Assembly: GCA_001683735.1 (NCBI GenBank)
Contig: LUGG01000009.1
Span: forward strand, 372,001-436,000
Source of the DNA: Grifola frondosa
Lineage: Eukaryota; Basidiomycota; Agaricomycetes; Polyporales; Grifolaceae
Reading direction: 5' to 3'
Length of the DNA stretch: 64,000 nt
In this document: positions 34,037 through 45,151 of the stretch, one piece after another
Numbering within the stretch: position 1 is the stretch's first letter
How the letters are laid out: every line of letters begins with the position of its first letter
Translations under genes and position numbers: made by a program
The notes under the pieces: generated by a model
Seen by the model: the letters and a program-made list of their open reading frames with translations, nothing else
What the model was told of the DNA's origin: nothing
Database searches by the model: none

Positions 34037-36542
34037 ATGTCTGACTCAGATCAGGACATGTCTGTGCTGGGCAAGTGGTCACGCAATGGCCAGAACACTG
34101 CTGAAGATCAAGATGCCACATTACCAGACATGAAGACCACTCAGCAGGTGGATGCTGATGAGGATGAAGACGAAGACGTCGGTCCCATGCCTATGCCAGC
34201 TGAAGCCCCTGGTTGGCAAAAAAGAAATGCAAAGGTATGCCGTGTCTCAAGCCCGGGCATTGTTGCAGTGCTTCCACATGAGAAGCTCTATCTGGACCAC
34301 CTCCTGAGCACAGACCGATACTCTAAAAGCTTTATGCACCGAGATGTGGTCAATTTCTGCGTCATGACCAAGTATGCCGTCGCCTCTGTGCCTCCATTCC
34401 ATAACTAGCTGGTGCTCTCCACGTGTGCAGAACGGACTTCCTTCTGATGACCTCAGTGGACGGGCACCTCAAGCTATGGAAGAAGCAGGATCAAGGTATC
34501 GAGTTCGTGAAACACTACAGCGCACATCTCGTGCCCATCATTGCAGTCTCCGCGAGTGCGGATGGGCAGCTGTTTGCGAGCGTCGCTGAGAGCGTGAAGG
34601 TGTTTGACGTCATGAACTTCAGTGCTGTACTCCCCGTCAGTGACGTTCTGCTCATCTCTCTCATGCAACTACTCTCCAGACATGATCAATATGATCAAAT
34701 TGGGGTACACCCCACATGGCTGTTGTTGGGTGTATCAATGGGGACAGGCTGAGGGACTCCTGGCCATGTATATTGTCCTATGAGCCACCTTCTTCAAGCA
34801 GGATTGATGATCTTGCAGCTTGGAACAGGGCACCGGCACCATTCATCTGTACAAGGGATGCAGCGATGGAAACCCTCTAGAGACTATCAACAGTCTGCAT
34901 CGATTCCCCGTGCACATCATGACGGTCTGTATTGCTTTGGCACTCAGAAAATCATGTTTCACTCATTCAGCACGACACACAGTATAGCGATAGGTACAAC
35001 ACTGTCATATCTGCAGACGAGGGCAGATTCGTCGAATACTGGCAGCCATTCGAGCTATTTGAACCACCAAAAAATGTGCCGGGCATGTGGACTTATAAGA
35101 GCACCACTGATCTCTATGAATTCAAAAAGGTGCAGTTGGAGAAGCTTGATTCTCGTTTGTTGTTTGCTAACGATGTGCCCTGCAGTCAAAATCAACACCG
35201 ACATGCATCACGCTCTCTCCCGATTCGTCCTCCTTTGTCACCTTCTCCTTGCCCGATCGCCAAATCCATATCTTCTCATTCCTGACTGGTAAGATGACTC
35301 GTCGGTACGACGAGTCGCTTACTGCCATCCAGGAGATGCAGCAGGCCGGTACGGCAGTGTACAAGGTCGAAGACATGGAGTTTGGGCGCCAGCTAGTGGC
35401 AGAAAGAGAGCTCGAGCTCCCTGGTCCCGACGGGCGCACACCGGGCATGTGGATAAATGCTATCTGGGACGAAAGCGGCGCATTTGTGCTGTATCCTACA
35501 TTGCTTGGGATCAAAGGTACACGAAGGTCCATATCGCAAGAGGGAATCCGCAATTAACGCTAATTGCATTAATCAGTCATCAACACCGTGACGAATCGTG
35601 TCGTGTGACTTCTGGGCAAAGACAAGACAGTACAATGGTTGAATTTGATGCTATATCAGGGAGCTCCTGCGAGGAAAGGTCTAACGACTGTGGTACACGA
35701 GCCACACCAAGAGAGTATTAGCACCTGTTCACTTTGATTCATGATTACAGGCAGCAGCGGCATCCGCCAACCCTCTCTTGGCTGAAAAGAGCATGTGGGA
35801 CCCGACACTTGTCTGCACAGGCTACAAGTGACAGGGGTTTTACATGTTCACCCGGACCGAGCCTGAGTGTGTAGTTCTCTGACCTTTCCTTTTTCCACTG
35901 CTGAACATATTTCAGAGATGACAAGTCCGGTGATCGCGATATTTTCAATGAATGCCCGACCCGCGAAGAGCAGACTGTTGCCTCGTCCATGCCAGCGCTT
36001 ACGGGTGCACCGTCGCCGCTCACAAATGCTGCCACCATCCATACGATGTTCGGGGACATGCACCTACGGCTCTTCCCACAACAGGCACCGAAAGCTGTGG
36101 AGAACTTCGTCAGCCATGCGCACAGCGGGTACTATGAGGGCGTGATTTTCCATCGTGTTATTCCAAAGTTCATGATCCAAACGGGTGACCCGTTGGGCGA
36201 CGGTACTGGTGGAATGTCGATCTGGAAGGGAGTTCGAGGATGAATTCTCAGATGATTTGAAGCATGATCGGTGAGTTCGAGTGAAACGTGCTATTAACGA
36301 GGAGCCTGCTGATGCGTGGTGGCAGGCCGTATACTGTGAGCATGGCCAATGCGGGGCCAAATACTAATGGCTCGCAATTCTTCATCACGACGAATGCGAC
36401 GCCGTGGCTGGACAAGAAGCACACGATCTTCGGGCATGTTCTGTCGGAGCTGGAGGTCGTCCATGCCATCGAGAATGTGAAAATGAACAAGATGGACAAA
36501 CCTTTTGATGATATCAAGATTGTCAATATCGATGTGGAGTAA
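34037..36542 (+). pseudogene. PPWD1-type WD40/cyclophilin peptidyl-prolyl isomerase, decayed
   Basis: Exons in order give an acidic N-terminus (MSDSDQDMS, DEDEDEDVG), EKLYLDHL, DRYSKSFMHRDVVNF, WD repeats (TSVDGHLKLWKKQ, SADGQLFASVA, SADEGRFVEYWQP, FSFLTGKMTRRYDESL) and a C-terminal cyclophilin ([49 protein letters not shown]). PPWD1 is a nuclear, spliceosome-associated prolyl isomerase. Introns of about 60 bases fit, for example GTATGC..CAG ending 34431 and GTACAC..CAG ending 35576. Two in-frame TGA codons (35606-35608 and 35829-35831) stand where CGA is expected, and a frameshift in the cyclophilin follows IW (about 36222). A further shift lies near 34215. The stop is at 36540. Confidence 0.88.
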
Positions 36543-36622
36543 ATAGCTCATGTAGTACGATATTTTGGTGTAGCATTATATCTGTAACAAAATATTGAGA
36601 ACATTGATATACCGCATCCCGA

Positions 36623-36962
36623 TCACAGAGCAACCCTCGCGAGTGTCTCTGTATGATGTCGAACAACCAAACTGCCTAGGAAGCCTGCATGTTTCAACCG
36701 AGGTTCGAAATGGGACTGAAGTATCTCTGGCAGTCGGGAAGGTGATAATGTTTCTTGGGCTGCACCTATTATACAGGGCCAGGAAAACTTGAGCATAGTG
36801 TGTTCTTCTCGAGTACAATCGGGGTCCAGGAGGACACATTCGTACACATCGAGCGGCACGCCGGCCAAGAACGAAGTTTGATCCGTCGACGCAGGAATAT
36901 ATGCAACCGGATACTCGAGAATGAATCCGGCAAAAGGGACTGTCTCCGTTACCAGGATCAGA
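36623..36962 (-). pseudogene. C-terminal fragment of an unidentified gene
   Basis: From a CAG splice-like site at about 36963 the minus strand reads LILVTETVPFAGFILEYP, TSFLAGVPLDVYECVLLDPD and continues in frame to a stop at 36623 with FLGSLVVRHHTETLARVAL. The even composition and splice site suggest a real exon. I do not recognise the family. Upstream on this strand the sequence is the GC-rich Helitron arm, so the gene is cut. Its 3' end converges on that of the PPWD1-type gene, 80 bases apart. Confidence 0.5.
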
Positions 36963-39520
36963 TCTGTAAGTTGAAGGTTTATCTACAGCATGAGTGTATG
37001 AGTGCGAGTGCCGTCGAGTGGGCGCGCGTCGCGGGTGAGGCACGGGGAGATGCACGGAACGGGCGAGCGCGGCGGGTGTGGAGCTTGGCGATGGGCATAA
37101 GAGGAGGTGGGCGAGAAGGTACACGAGCGCGGATACGGGCATGTGGGCATGAGACGTGGCCGTGGCCGTGGGTTGCGAGGGGCGCGGGCACGAAAGAAGT
37201 GCTGTACGCACCTGCCGCTATGCCTCGCTTCAATCGGCCGCATGCACTTCCCAGTGCGCGGCCACATGCTTCGTCGGGGTCGTCCATCGACGCGTCCGCA
37301 TGGGTGTCTGTCGGCAAGTTGTGCGGGCTGCGCACGGGGTACACGGGTGTGGATGCGGGGGCGAACGCGAGTACGTAGGCGCGGCGAGGGAGCGTGCGGG
37401 TGCGGCGGCGAGGGCGAGCGAGAGCGTCGTGTAAGGGAGGCGCGGGCCATGAATCAATGACGGTGTGGGCGCGGTGGGCGCATACAGTAAATCGTCGTCA
37501 TGCAGGGCGAGGGAGGGCAGCGAGGGAAGAGAAACAGTCCAAACGCGGGCGCTGAACGTGGCGTTTGGGTCGGGCATTCAGGAGGCGCGCGGTAAGCATA
37601 TGGATGAGTTGCGCGGGCGTGAACGCAGGTGCCGAGCAGGCAAGGGGGGTGGGCACGAGGGTGTGGTGTGCGCCGTGTGGGACGCGGGCGAAGGGACGCG
37701 GACTCACCTGAATGCCTAGTCCCCTCTCGTCACCCGATGTCCTTCAAGTGGCCTACGCGTGTGGCCTCGGACGCCGCGCACGCCTCGGTTGAACATTGAC
37801 TAGCGCGGGGCTGATGGCAGCAGAGTGCGAACACAGCAAGAAGAGTGTGGCAGCAATAAAAAGAGAGAGCCAGCGGCGCAGTGCTGAGGAGAGGAGGGGT
37901 GGACGCAGAGACACGTGTGAAGCGCAGACGCGAGAGACTGGGCATAGAGCAGGCGCGTGGCACGAGTGAGACGGGGAAACGCGCTGTGCGGGCGCGGCGA
38001 GGGAGCGTGCGGGCACGGCGGTGAGCGCGAGTGCGGGACGGCGAGCGCTGTGCGGGGAATACTCGGTAACTTGATTATAACTTTAATTTCAATTTCAATT
38101 AAAAAAAAGCGACCGACGACGACGAGCATCGTTTTCGCGATGAGCGCGGGGCAAAAGACGACGAGGACGAACAGGCCGGTCTAGCCCAATGACGTAGATC
38201 CAGTCGTCGACGCATCCATTTCGATACGTCGACGACCGGAGCTGCGTCATTGGTCTGGGCGGACCGATGTGTTCCCTGCAGCGGTCGGGCGCCTAATACG
38301 CCGAGTCGCCCGGTGGCTGCATCGGCATCCGTCTATACTAGATTTGTCATATTTTTGGAGAACATACCTCTTTTGGTATGTTTTGGTTTCAGCCACCATA
38401 TGTTTTATCCTTCATTCCTCCCTCAATTCCTCACAGATTCTCTTCATATTAGGTTCGTCTGAAAGCCCTCATTTATGCGCATTATATTATGTAAATACTT
38501 TCTCATGTTATTTGAATTAAAACATACCATTTGGGGCAACCATCCATGTGCTGCTAAATTTCTCCCTCAAATATTCAGCAAATCTCTCAATTTCTTTGTT
38601 CCTTGCTCATATATATATTACCTATTTAATGTTCTAAATTTCATTTCTCAGAATATACCACAGAAAGTATACCATTTCTGATGAGTCCTGGCTCAGCTAT
38701 ACCAAAATTTATTCTCTTGCCTTTTCATCAGTTCTTCATAAAATTTCTTCATGATCATTTAATCTTCTCAACATGCCTAAATATGTACATTTTTATGTTC
38801 CATACAGCACAGAGCACAATAGTAATAATATGTTGTCTCCCCCCTGCTTTGCTGGCTAATATTCACCCCAAATTAAAATATTAATACCTGACCAATCTAT
38901 GCACATGAGGCATCATCTGAAAGGTATAATATGTCCAAATAATGTGATATTCATATGGAATGCATCTATTTAGTATTCACTTCACAATATACACATCAGT
39001 CTTCAAGAATGATGAAAATAACTTCTGCACATATTTTTTTAATAAAACTTGACTCAAAACTTGATGTATTTTTGCCAGCATAAATTTGTGAGGTGAATAA
39101 AGAGAAATGGGGGAGAGTCAAATTCCTCTCTGATAGTATGTAGTAAGATAATTCTACTCTGAAATGATCTCAGCTATAAATATCAGCACACCTAAGGGTT
39201 CAGCTAGTTTAGATTATTTATGAGACTTATCTTGTAGAGATGAGAAAAAATATAAAGCTGTAAGCAATGAAGATGGTCAGCATATGAGCTCAAAGAAAAA
39301 ATGCTTTACATTTTATGTGAATAGAATTTTAAGTTAATAGATCAAAACATGGCAATCAAGATGGTTTTTTTAATTATAATCAATTGTTATTTTGATAATC
39401 TAAATTTGTGTTATAGAGCTAGAACAAGGAAAAAATAGTCTATATATACTAAGCTGTAATATTCAGTATTAACATGAAATTTGTGCATATTATCAAGCTT
39501 ATAAACACTGCTAATATATT
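36963..39520 (+). repeat. left inverted arm of structure E (GC-rich, W, palindrome, V)
   Basis: GC-rich block 36963-38060, W module (ATTTCAATTTCAATTAAAAA, 38080-38103), palindrome P5 and a long V module (38270-39520). V starts with a hairpin of the ACATACC..GGTATGT type (38363-38381) and CAGCCACCATATG. From 37270 inward the arm is repeated inverted at 47545-49805. V ends at CTAATATATT, where the Ngaro element is inserted. Beyond that element the arm resumes at 44877. Confidence 0.8.
38177..38266. repeat. near-palindrome P5 (best conserved)
   Basis: CGGTCTAGCCCAATGACG.. pairs with ..CGTCATTGGTCTGGGCGGAC, and GTCGTCGACG with CGTCGACGAC, around CATCCATTTCGATA. Only a handful of the ~36 arm positions are mismatched. 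It lies between W and V. Confidence 0.88.
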
Positions 39521-39522
39521 AG

Positions 39523-39650
39523 CTAATCTCGCGCGCTCAGGATGGCCTGACGCGGGGCGCAAGGTGTAGCCGGGCCCAGCACAGTCGGACGGCTTTTGCG
39601 CATCGCGGCTGGCCGCAAAAAGAGACATTTCGACGGGCACACTTACATGA
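39523..39650 (-). repeat. Ngaro split direct repeat, copy of 40211-40332
   Basis: CTAATCTCGCGCGCTCAGGA to GACATTTCGACGGGCACACT is repeated nearly base for base at 40211-40332. It includes a GC-rich inverted repeat (TTTTGCG..CGCAAAAA) that could fold. Confidence 0.92.
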
Positions 39651-39819
39651 GTAACTACTTTTAGGGATAATTAATAGGATAGGGAAGGCGAAAGAAATTG
39701 AATACAAGAGAATGAGATTTCGGGGTTAACAGAATAAGGAAGAGGAAAGGAAGTGAATACGAGAGAAGAGTAGGATGTATAGTCAAAGGTGAGGAAGGTC
39801 GGCACAGTGGGTTGGATGG

Positions 39820-40210
39820 CGGGTGGCACAAAGCGCGACGCAGAAACCTGACGAAAGAACGCGCGAGTGGCGCGGTTGGTTAGTGAGGCTGCAGGGGGAG
39901 ACGCGAGGTCGCTCACCTGGCGAACGTGGGAGCTGGTGGTTGCGAGAGAGGCTGCAAAGCCCCTCTCGAACCCCGCTGTGACCAGGTGAGGGGCTCCCTC
40001 CCAAGCGTCCGTGCCGGAGCCGGAACGCCAACGAACGCGGCAGCACGCGAATGCGCCGCAGCCCACTGTGGAGTGGGATGATCAGTCGAGGTGGCCACGT
40101 GTGGGACGCTGCAGCCCCTGAGGCGGGGATGACGTGGATTGGCTAGGCGCGTGATGGCGAGTAGGCGCTTGCGCTCGATTAGCCTCGCGAAACCAAGCCT
40201 GTTAAGCCCG
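39820..40210 (-). repeat. Ngaro split direct repeat, copy of 44480-44868
   Basis: It runs from GGTGGCACAAAGCGCGACGC to GCCTGTTAAGCCC and is repeated at 44480-44868. It carries GCCCACTGTGGAGTGGGA, a hairpin, in both copies. A further ~165 bases (39656-39820) are unique to this copy. Confidence 0.9.
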
Positions 40211-40395
40211 ACTAATCTCGCGCGCTCAGGATGGCCTGACACAGGGCGCAAGGTGTAGCCGGGCCTGGCACAGTCGGACGGCTTTTGCGCGTCGCGGCTG
40301 GCCGCAAAAAGAGACATTTTGACGGGCACACTATAGGGCTAATGGATTGAGGTGGAGTGAGAGTGAAGATGGTAGAGGGAGAAATGGTGGAGGCA

Positions 40396-41793
40396 CTAAG
40401 GAGCGTGCGGCGCAGCGAAGAGGAATGCGTTGAGTAAGACGGGGTGCTTGCAGATGTAGGCATTCCAGGAGTCGGAGGACCAGCGCCCGAGCGCTTGGAT
40501 TGCTGCGGGAGGTGTGCCAGATTCCGCGAGCGCAGTGGCGCCGCCAGCACGGAGGGAGTGACCTGCGAGATGAGTGGTGGTTGGGAAGAAAGTGCGGAGT
40601 TTGGTGAGGAACCAAGCTTGGGTGGGTACAGCGCCTGAGGCACACAGCCATAGCTCGGGGTGAAGCGTGAAAGCGTGGTCGCGCATGAGGAGATAGCGGG
40701 TGAAGGTGGTGTGTGGGTTGGGGGATGCAGCAGTGCTGCGGATAATCACTCGGTTCCCTTCGAAGAACAGATCGGCTTTGTGGTGTGGGAGGAGGAATTG
40801 GTATTGCGACGCATCGCACTGCACGGTGTGATGCAAGGTGAGCTTCTTGAACTGACGGAGGTCAAGTTGATCTGGCCAGACGAGCTCGCCGAGGCGCATG
40901 AGCGTGTGAAAACCAGTTAAGATTATGGCGAGGAAGAGAGCGTCGTCGAGCAGGTCAGAGGGGTGCAGGGCAGCATAGATGAGTCGAAGATGCTTGGCAG
41001 TGAGCGGTAGCTTGCGCTGAATGGGCTTGCTGCGCATGCGCTTGCAACCCTTAAGGCATCGAGTCACGAGGCACGAAGCACGGATTTGCCGGACATTGGG
41101 GTAGAACTCCTCAAGTTTGGAGCAGATTCCTGAGAGGTAGGCTTCGACGGAGTGCGGCTCAATGTGTGCGCACATGAATACTACGTAGAAACTTAATGTG
41201 TCTTCTGTGGGTAGGATGGGACGGCCGTGGAGGGAGCAGAAGTTGAGGTACGAGTTGAGAGCTGACAAGTAGGTCGCTTTGGTGGACCGGTCAAGAGCGT
41301 TGCCAAGCACGAGTGCCCACTCATGGACTAATCGCTCAAGTGGCCAGGGCACACGTGCCAGTTGGCGCGAGCACCTGAGAGGTGGAGTCATTGTCGGAGA
41401 CCCCCACGGAGATTGTGGGGGTATAAATGGGAAAATTTGCAGACCTGGTGCTAGCGTTTGAGCCTTGTCTATCCAACCACGAGAGAGGGCATCGGCGACG
41501 ACGTTGTCTGCGCCAGGGGCATGATCGATGCGAAGCTGCATGTGATGCTGAATGAGAAGGTCGACTGCGAAAGTAAGGATGGGGTTGTAAACTGGTTCGG
41601 CCCGCAGAGTGTTGAAGATGGCAACAGCGTTGGTGTTGTCTGAGAGCACGGCGAGCCGGGTGATGCAGCGGTGAGCCTTGCGCCACGAGACAACTCGGTG
41701 CAGAGCAGACGCAATAGCGAGAGCTTCGAAGAAGAAGATGGTGTCCGAAGGAGTGGAGCGTGGGAGACACAGTGGAAACCGAAGTTGGCCCAA
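40396..41793 (-). CDS. Ngaro RNase H end and tyrosine recombinase
   Basis: An open frame of 465 codons. Residues about 20-110 carry an RNase H-like region (FFFEALAIASALH, LAVLSDNTNAVAIFNTLR, VVADALSRG). From about residue 150 follows a tyrosine recombinase: SAM-like N-terminal region (STKATYLSALNSYLNFC), then catalytic residues R in LMRLGEL, H-x-x-R in GHSLRAGGATALAESG, and Y in WNAYICKHP. This enzyme integrates the circular DNA copy without duplicating the target. The first residues are in a different frame from the RT, so in this copy the domain is joined to the RT only across a frameshift near 41770. The recombinase itself looks intact. Confidence 0.9.
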   Translation of the reverse strand: MGQLRFPLCLPRSTPSDTIFFFEALAIASALHRVVSWRKAHRCITRLAVLSDNTNAVAIFNTLRAEPVYNPILTFAVDLLIQHHMQLRIDHAPGADNVVADALSRGWIDKAQTLAPGLQIFPFIPPQSPWGSPTMTPPLRCSRQLARVPWPLERLVHEWALVLGNALDRSTKATYLSALNSYLNFCSLHGRPILPTEDTLSFYVVFMCAHIEPHSVEAYLSGICSKLEEFYPNVRQIRASCLVTRCLKGCKRMRSKPIQRKLPLTAKHLRLIYAALHPSDLLDDALFLAIILTGFHTLMRLGELVWPDQLDLRQFKKLTLHHTVQCDASQYQFLLPHHKADLFFEGNRVIIRSTAASPNPHTTFTRYLLMRDHAFTLHPELWLCASGAVPTQAWFLTKLRTFFPTTTHLAGHSLRAGGATALAESGTPPAAIQALGRWSSDSWNAYICKHPVLLNAFLFAAPHAP

Positions 41794-42960
41794 GGAAAAT
41801 ACAGCCCCATTCCTATCCCGGAGGCATCCACAAGGACGAACTCGTCACCGTGGGCACCCTGCATGAGGTCTGGTGGTCCCCACTCGAGCGCATCCAGCAT
41901 GTGCACACCATCTGATTTAGCAATGTGGGCTGCCATCCAGGATAGATCCTGGATGATGGCAGTGTTCAGGTAGATGCCGGCGCGCTTGTTAGCCTTTCCT
42001 GCCATTTTAGCGTAGAGGTTACAGAGGCCTGGCTTGAGAAGCGGGAAAACATTGAACACCCAGTTTGCGTACCCGGCAAGTGATTGGAACTCAGCAAGTG
42101 TGTGCCGACGTGATCCCGATGGAGGATGGCAGAAAGATTCGATGGCATCTAGAAGTTTGCATCGACTGTCACCGGGCATGGTGACAGTCATAGCGTTGGG
42201 GTCGATAGCGAAGCCGATGACAAGAAGGACTGGTGCATATTCCTGCTTCTTTTGCTCATGCAGAAGGCCGATCTCATCCCAGAGTTTTAACAGCTGAGCC
42301 TGCTTTGTCAGCAGGTATGCACGATAGGGAGCGTAGAACTCAACGCGTCCTTCCAGCTCAAAGCCAAAGTCGTCGTCCACGTAGTTGAAGTGCAAAATTG
42401 CCCGCTCGACAACAGCTATCCAGACCACCAAACACATGAAGGCTGCAAAGAGACGCTGTCCCGCCCACGAACCAAACAGATTGCATCGGTCGACGTGGCG
42501 CTGCTTGTCAAATGTAGCTACCTGCTTTACTTGCCAGTAAGGGGACATCGGGAGGTGATGGTAGGCTTGGGACACATCTGATTTCCAGACGATCAGCCTG
42601 ACGTTGCCATGCATGCAGCGAAAAGCATGCAGCGCTTCCCGAATGCCAGAATGCCATCCAGCACGACTCCTTTGATAGATTCTGGACGGATTAGCGAGTT
42701 AAGCGAGAATTCCCTGGCGCTGTGGTCATTGACGAGTCACAGCTTGTCCGAGCGTGGTTTGGGACAGCATGGATTGGCATGGCATACATGCCAGGAAGGA
42801 GTTCAGTGCCGAACGCGGCTGAATAATGCCGAGCACAACTTCTTCATCACGCTGGTCGCAGAGGAACTGCAGTGCTGCTTCGTCTCCTGGCGGTGGCCTG
42901 TCCTCATCCCAGGTGATTGGGTAATGAGCAGGTGCCGCACTGCCCATGGTCAGAAACCTT
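41760..42960 (-). pseudogene. Ngaro reverse transcriptase
   Basis: The clean frame 41469-42614 contains RT motif A (WKSDVSQAYHHLPMSP), VKQVATFD and motif C (NFNYVDD type, reading HFNYVDDDFGFE). It then reaches DASGIGMGLY of the RNase H region before running out of frame near 41770. Upstream, 42620-42960 holds the RT fingers in three frames (MYAMPIHAVPN, FSLNS-like, SRIYQRSRAG), with frameshifts and stops. The enzyme copies element RNA into DNA. The broken N-terminus and the RT/RNase H frameshift make it inactive unless frameshifting is programmed. Confidence 0.88.
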
Positions 42961-43229
42961 CACGTAGCCCTCGAATCACTGACACGACAAACTCCGGATT
43001 AGGGTGATTTCGCAAAAGGAATTGGAAGTGGTCAACATTGATGGGAGTCACAATGGCAAACAAGTCTGGACGTCCACGAGGGTCGCATTTACGATGGGAT
43101 TCCGCTGCTCGATAGCTGGGACCTCAGGCAGAGGCGACTGCTGAGCGACGCATCAGCCGCGATGATGAACTGCTGCCCCTTCTCGCTCCAGATGAGTCCA
43201 CACATGTAACGCGGACGCCGAGCATCAGC

Positions 43230-44390
43230 GAGCTCACTTGGCCACATCCTTAGTGCATTGGCTTGATGAGTGCCTGACAGAGTGACAGGTTGTGCAGATG
43301 TGCCGGAATCGACAAGAGGAAGCCTGGTTGGGACAGTTGCCAGCATTCCAGCACCGACATGCCTCCTTTTGACGCTTGGAGGTCCTGACGCTTGAAGATC
43401 CAAAGGCCACGTTTCCACTCTGCACTTCCCGGTACACGCTCGCACCTGAGGAGTCGAGGAATTGGATTTTGAGGTCTGCAAAGTCGGAGAAGTCGTGAGG
43501 AGCAGGTCGCAATGGGATCCGACAGCTTTCGCACGGCGCGGTCGAAATCGAGGACCCGACTGTGGAGCGGGTTGCGAGTGCTCCGAAGAGGTTTGTAATA
43601 TATTCTCCATAGCACACCAACTCATCATGCCGGTGCGGGAATGCATAAGCTGTGGCCGGAATAACTTTTGACCAGGCAAAAACCCAGTCCCCGAAGGTAG
43701 CAACCTTCTTCGAGGGACACTTGGCAGTATGAGAGCTCGACCTCCCCCACCTTTTCGATATGCTTCTCGTCCTGTCCGGCTGAGTAGCATCCTGAGAAGA
43801 CATGACGAGGTCGACAGAGCGGCCGGCGAGACATTTGTCCACTCAGAGTCTGGGAACTCAGGCGCTCCGAAGGAGTTGATGAGATCCGCTTTGACAAGCT
43901 TGGGTCGACGACGTACTCCCTGAGGAGTCTGATACTCTCCTTGATCTCGGGGCGTGCGGAGACTCCACTGAGTAAGTCTCGTGCAGCCCACACGAATTTT
44001 GAGGGTCAGCGCGTGGCCGCTTGCTGCGTGCTCGCTGGCTTCAGTTGATGCGGATCGCGACCGAGTCGCTGCAGGAGCGGGACCCCCCAGGCAGGCATCG
44101 TCGCCCGGTGGCACGGCCCTGGTTGATGTGCTGACTTCGACTCCAGCGTTGTCTCTCTCCGCCTCGTCGAGCATAGCCAGGTAGGTTCCGAGCGCTGCAT
44201 CAGCAGCTGCGGGTCCGAGCGTGCTGCTTGATGCGAGGAGGACTTCCGAGAGCGAGAAGATTGCGCGAGATTTTGACAGGTTGCCGCTCCGGAATTGATC
44301 GATGATATCTGCGAGGCCAGCAAGGGGGTCTGGTCCAGTCCCTCTATCCTCTGGAGTAGGCTGCGTTTGGCTTCGGTCGGCATCACTCAT
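43230..44390 (-). pseudogene. Ngaro Gag-like protein with zinc-finger cluster
   Basis: The best start is MSDADRSQTQPTPEDRG (ATG 44390-44388). The track frame extends upstream only because the flanking repeat is open. It passes a serine/alanine-rich region and KLVKADLINSFGAPEFPDSEW, then must shift frame near 43840 to continue as VATFGDWVFAWSKV, YAFPHRHDELVCYGEYI and a C-terminal cysteine/histidine cluster CRCWNAGNCPN..CRFRHICTTC, typical of Gag-like proteins of fungal Ngaro elements. A relic homologue lies at 58950-59310. Confidence 0.82.
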
Positions 44391-44479
44391 GATAGAGTAG
44401 ATGCAGCGAATGCAGCGGCGAAGATAACGGAATGAAATGGGTTTGATTTGCGAGATGGGAGCTAAACATGCGACGAGTA

Positions 44480-44868
44480 ATGGCGCAAAGCACGACACAG
44501 AAACCTGACGAAAGAATGCGCGAGCAGCGCGGTTGGTTAGTGAGGCTGCAGGGGGAGACACGAGGTCGCTCACCTGGCGAATGCGGGAGCTGGTGGTTGC
44601 GAGAGAGGCTGCAAAGCCCCTCTCGAACCCCGCTGTGACCAGGTGAGGGGCTCCCTCCCAAGTGTCCATGCCGGAGCCGGAACGCCAACGAATGCAGCAG
44701 CACGCGAACGTGCCGCAGCCCACTGTGGAGTGGGACGATCAGTCGAGGTGGCCGCGTGCGGGACGCTGCAGCCCCTGAGACAGGGACACCGTGGATTGGC
44801 TAGGCGCGCGACGGCGAGTAGGCGCTTGCGCTCGATTAGCCTCGCGAAACCAAGCCTGTTAAGCCCAA
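44480..44868 (-). repeat. Ngaro 5' repeat block
   Basis: The counterpart of 39820-40210, located before gag on the coding strand. It ends CCTGTTAAGCCCAATTAATC at the insertion border. Confidence 0.88.
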
Positions 44869-44876
44869 TTAATCCT

Positions 44877-45151
44877 GTCTTTTTTTTTTATAACAAATAT
44901 GAATAATCCATATTATAAGTCTATAATCAGTTATATATTACATATAAGAGATGAATAAATAATTAATACTTTAATACTTTAAATAATAAGTTTAGCACTT
45001 TGCAATGATAGACACATCGTTGAAAGATGGAAAAAAAGATTATATACAATATTTCTAGATAAACAAGCTTTAAATAATAATAAATCAATATTTAATCATT
45101 TTCCTCATCAATCGTATGTGCCATGCAAAGCAATGGCCCTCTGAAACCAAG
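44877..45151 (+). repeat. Helitron 3' tail (Y), left copy in structure E
   Basis: It continues arm E after the Ngaro insertion and is the reverse complement of 47268-47545. It holds one AT-rich tail unit, the AATCATTTTCCTCATCAATC motif, the hairpin GCCATGCAAAGCAATGGC and CCTCTGAAACCAAG. It ends at 45151, where TTTTCAG of the protease domain in copy C begins. Confidence 0.8.

Larger units (their letters stand above)
39521..44876 (-). mobile_element. Ngaro-type tyrosine-recombinase retrotransposon
   Basis: A 5.4 kb element with split direct repeats instead of LTRs. A 125-base block at 39523-39650 recurs at 40211-40332, and a ~390-base block at 39820-40210 recurs at 44480-44868. On the coding (minus) strand this is A1 - ORFs - B1A2 - B2, the Ngaro layout. 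It encodes Gag, RT/RNase H and a tyrosine recombinase. The insertion site is known from the intact inverted arm (about 47545): CTAATATATT | GTCTTTTT, with no target duplication, as expected for recombinase-mediated insertion. Frameshifts in the RT make this copy defective. Confidence 0.92.

Noticed and set aside
36288..36542. The cyclophilin 3' frame as a separate small cyclophilin gene
   Set aside because: It continues the WD40 reading through a normal intron and lacks the N-terminal half of the cyclophilin fold in this frame.
44391..44723. Upstream extension of the Ngaro gag frame to 44723
   Set aside because: The region is the non-coding split repeat, and the same open stretch occurs at 39671-40066 outside any gene.
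39521..44876. Interpretation of the 39-45 kb element as DIRS or an LTR element
   Set aside because: Repeats are split direct repeats, not inverted or long terminal repeats, and no integrase or aspartic protease is present.
45116..45151. ATG at 45119 as the start of a protein in copy C
   Set aside because: The first codons are Helitron tail sequence that also occurs at 10795, 46470 and 61440 without a gene.
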